This document shows positions 62,699 through 64,000 of a stretch of DNA of 64,000 nt, one piece after another. The translations under genes were made by a program, and so were the position numbers. The stretch's first letter is position 1, and each line of letters starts with the position of its first letter. Under the pieces are notes generated by a model. That model saw only the letters and a list, made by a program, of their open reading frames with translations. It was not told the DNA's origin and did not search any database. The DNA comes from Massariosphaeria phaeospora (lineage: Eukaryota > Ascomycota > Dothideomycetes > Pleosporales): positions 1,178,001 to 1,242,000 of the forward strand of contig JAADJZ010000007.1 of the NCBI GenBank assembly GCA_011032825.1. The letters run 5' to 3'.

Positions 62699-63180
62699 AA
62701 AACGGCAGTCTATCTCTAGGATCTAAGCCGTGAGTGCTTATTTGACACCTTTAGATGGCATGGGCTGATATCAAGCAAAGCAGTTGAATTCAAAGCTCCC
62801 CAATCGCCGATCACCAATCACCCCTACCGCGCTTGGCTACCTTCACAAAGCCCTGTCATGTCAGGCACACGGGACAATGCCTTGGTCAGACCTACCTGCG
62901 GTCGATGCTCTGGAAAAACGCAGTCCATCTGGAGGATCCGAGCCGTAGGTGCTCGATTAGCACTTTTTGGACAACATGGGCTGCTATCCAGCTTATAGCA
63001 GTCGAGCTCGAAGTCCTCACTCCCGATCGCCAACCACCGATCACCGTCACCGCGCCTGGTCATCGCCTTCACAAAGCCCTATCGTATCAGGCACACGGGA
63101 CGATGCTTGAACCAGGTCTACCTACAGCCGGCGCTCTGGAAAAACGCAGTCCAGCCCAAGAATCCAGAACAGACTGCGAC
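62561..63180 (+). repeat. degenerate tandem repeat, about three units of 203-216 bp
   Basis: Units begin at 62561, 62764 and 62980. All share GCTGATATC-like starts, TTCACAAAACCCTGTCA-type cores, CAGGCACACGGGACAATGC and TCTGGAAAAACGCAGTC. In one frame unit 2 reads FTKPCHVRHTGQCL and YLRSMLWKNAV, and unit 1 reads FTKPCQVRHTGQCL with TGG and GAG changed to TAG. The changes include many C-to-T or G-to-A steps, which fits repeat-induced point mutation. By eye the units are about 80% alike. Confidence 0.85.
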
Positions 63181-63649
63181 TCTGCGGGCTTCCGTGCAAG
63201 GTTACATGGGCCTCCCTACCTAGACGACTACACCGTTGGAGTCTTCATTCTTGGCCATCGTGGGCATCATGGACAACTGGGGCTATGAAAGTGGACCACG
63301 ATGCGTTGGTCGGAGATGTCTTCGAGAAGTTGGCGGAGGATGGAAAATACGAGGCGGCTACAGGAGGGACAAGGACACAAGATTCTTGTTCAGACATTCG
63401 ATTAGTGCCGTCATCAATTAGGATTCTGTCTTATTCAATCGATTCATTTCGCCCTCTGTGCCTGCTTGACAAATCTGTGCATCTATCTCTCGACTCTGAC
63501 AGCATGGGTGCTACTAATCTCACGCAGACATCTGGCTAAGCCGATAACAGGCTACCTCTCTACTCATCTTGTCTCGCCCTATCTTCTCACTCCCGAGGAT
63601 CCATGTTGTATACGCTTGCAAAGAGCGGAGCCACCGCTGGCATACAACC
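62699..63649. other. gene-poor terminal region
   Basis: Holds repeat units 2 and 3 and downstream sequence. Frames at 62833-63539 are mixed and carry stops relative to the repeat units. No supported gene. Confidence 0.5.
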
Positions 63650-63955
63650 TCAATTGTTCTGGGCGTTGTACAAGTCCTTCCGATCGCGGGCAAACCCTTC
63701 ATGGGCCTCCTTCCCTTTGCCGTGCGTAGCCCTCTCCACGCCCGTGAGCGGGAACATGAAATTGGTGGTCTGCTGAGGGCGTCCACTACCCTGGTTTGGG
63801 GCAATGGCGTTAGCGCGGCGGTTCGTAGCAGGGAGGTTGCTGTGCTGGGGGCGACGAGCACCCTTCACGGCAGCAGTTGCGTATGTCGGCAGGTTCCTCG
63901 TAAGGGCTGTTGCAGGAGCTTTGTGTAATGGTTGTACCTGATTGGAGTTAGACAT
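63650..63955 (-). CDS. small basic orphan protein
   Basis: A single open frame of 101 residues from an ATG at 63955. It is Arg/Lys/Asn/Gln-rich (VQPLHKAPATALTRNLPTYATAAVKGARRPQ, then TTNFMFPLTGVERATHGKGKEAHEGFARDRKDLYNAQNN). The composition is protein-like and codon use resembles the neighbours. No family is recognised. It may be complete, or the 3' exon of a gene that begins beyond the window edge. Confidence 0.4.
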   Translation of the reverse strand: MSNSNQVQPLHKAPATALTRNLPTYATAAVKGARRPQHSNLPATNRRANAIAPNQGSGRPQQTTNFMFPLTGVERATHGKGKEAHEGFARDRKDLYNAQNN

Positions 63956-64000
63956 AAGGGGAATAGCAAACTAGACTTTTGTGTGCAACCCGGGCTTACC

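Noticed and set aside
62561..63180. Transposon terminal repeats
   Set aside because: The units are head-to-tail and share a coding-like frame; no inverted ends, target duplications or transposase were found.

Overview
The window comes from the nuclear genome of a filamentous ascomycete (Pezizomycotina). The reasons are short introns (about 42-175 nt, most near 50, with GTRNGT donors and CTAAC-type branch points), two Zn2Cys6 regulators of fungal type, and fungal forms of BUD3, SPG1/TEM1 and the SNA/PMP3 family. Several F-box and low-complexity orphan proteins would fit a member of Dothideomycetes, but that is an inference. No prokaryotic features, tRNA, rRNA, CRISPR array or intact transposon was seen.

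Layout. 0-8 kb: the tail of an unknown gene, a Ser/Pro/Gln-rich orphan, long microsatellite-rich spacer, and a NirA-like Zn2Cys6 regulator. 8-20 kb: a SNF2 ATPase with an embedded RING, a vacuolar Ca2+/H+ exchanger, a SNA3-like PPxY membrane protein and a sterol-desaturase-like membrane protein. 20-33.5 kb: a dense housekeeping block with RPL6 and RPN13 (divergent), an orphan, CCT1, BUD3 and DCC1 (divergent), and a hemerythrin-domain protein probably sent to mitochondria. 33.5-46 kb: a looser block with a 2.4 kb gene-poor gap, a membrane-anchored pepsin-like protein with both active-site triads altered, two F-box proteins, a membrane protein of unknown function, GPI12 and a large low-complexity protein with two LRGGAG motifs. 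46-57 kb: CSL4, TEM1/SPG1 and RRB1 (divergent), an orphan, a second Zn2Cys6 regulator, an orphan and TRS31. 57-64 kb: a coiled-coil orphan, a third F-box protein, a small membrane protein built from micro-exons, a degenerate tandem repeat of about 210 bp and a small orphan.

The genes do not form one pathway. They cover transcription control, chromatin and replication (SNF2-RING, DCC1), proteostasis (CCT1, RPN13, SNA3-like), ribosome production and RNA decay (RPL6, RRB1, CSL4), septation and polarity (BUD3, TEM1), trafficking and GPI anchors (TRS31, GPI12), and calcium. No secondary-metabolite cluster is present.

Exon boundaries were read by eye from splice motifs, frame and family conservation. 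In the spliced models reported here the exon lengths sum to a multiple of three. The points most worth a second look are the decayed tandem-repeat locus near 62.6-63.2 kb with RIP-like nonsense changes, the pepsin-like membrane protein, the RPN13 intron whose retention would give a Pru-only protein, a broken two-membrane-segment reading frame just downstream of BUD3, and a pair of F-box proteins sharing paired CxxC motifs.
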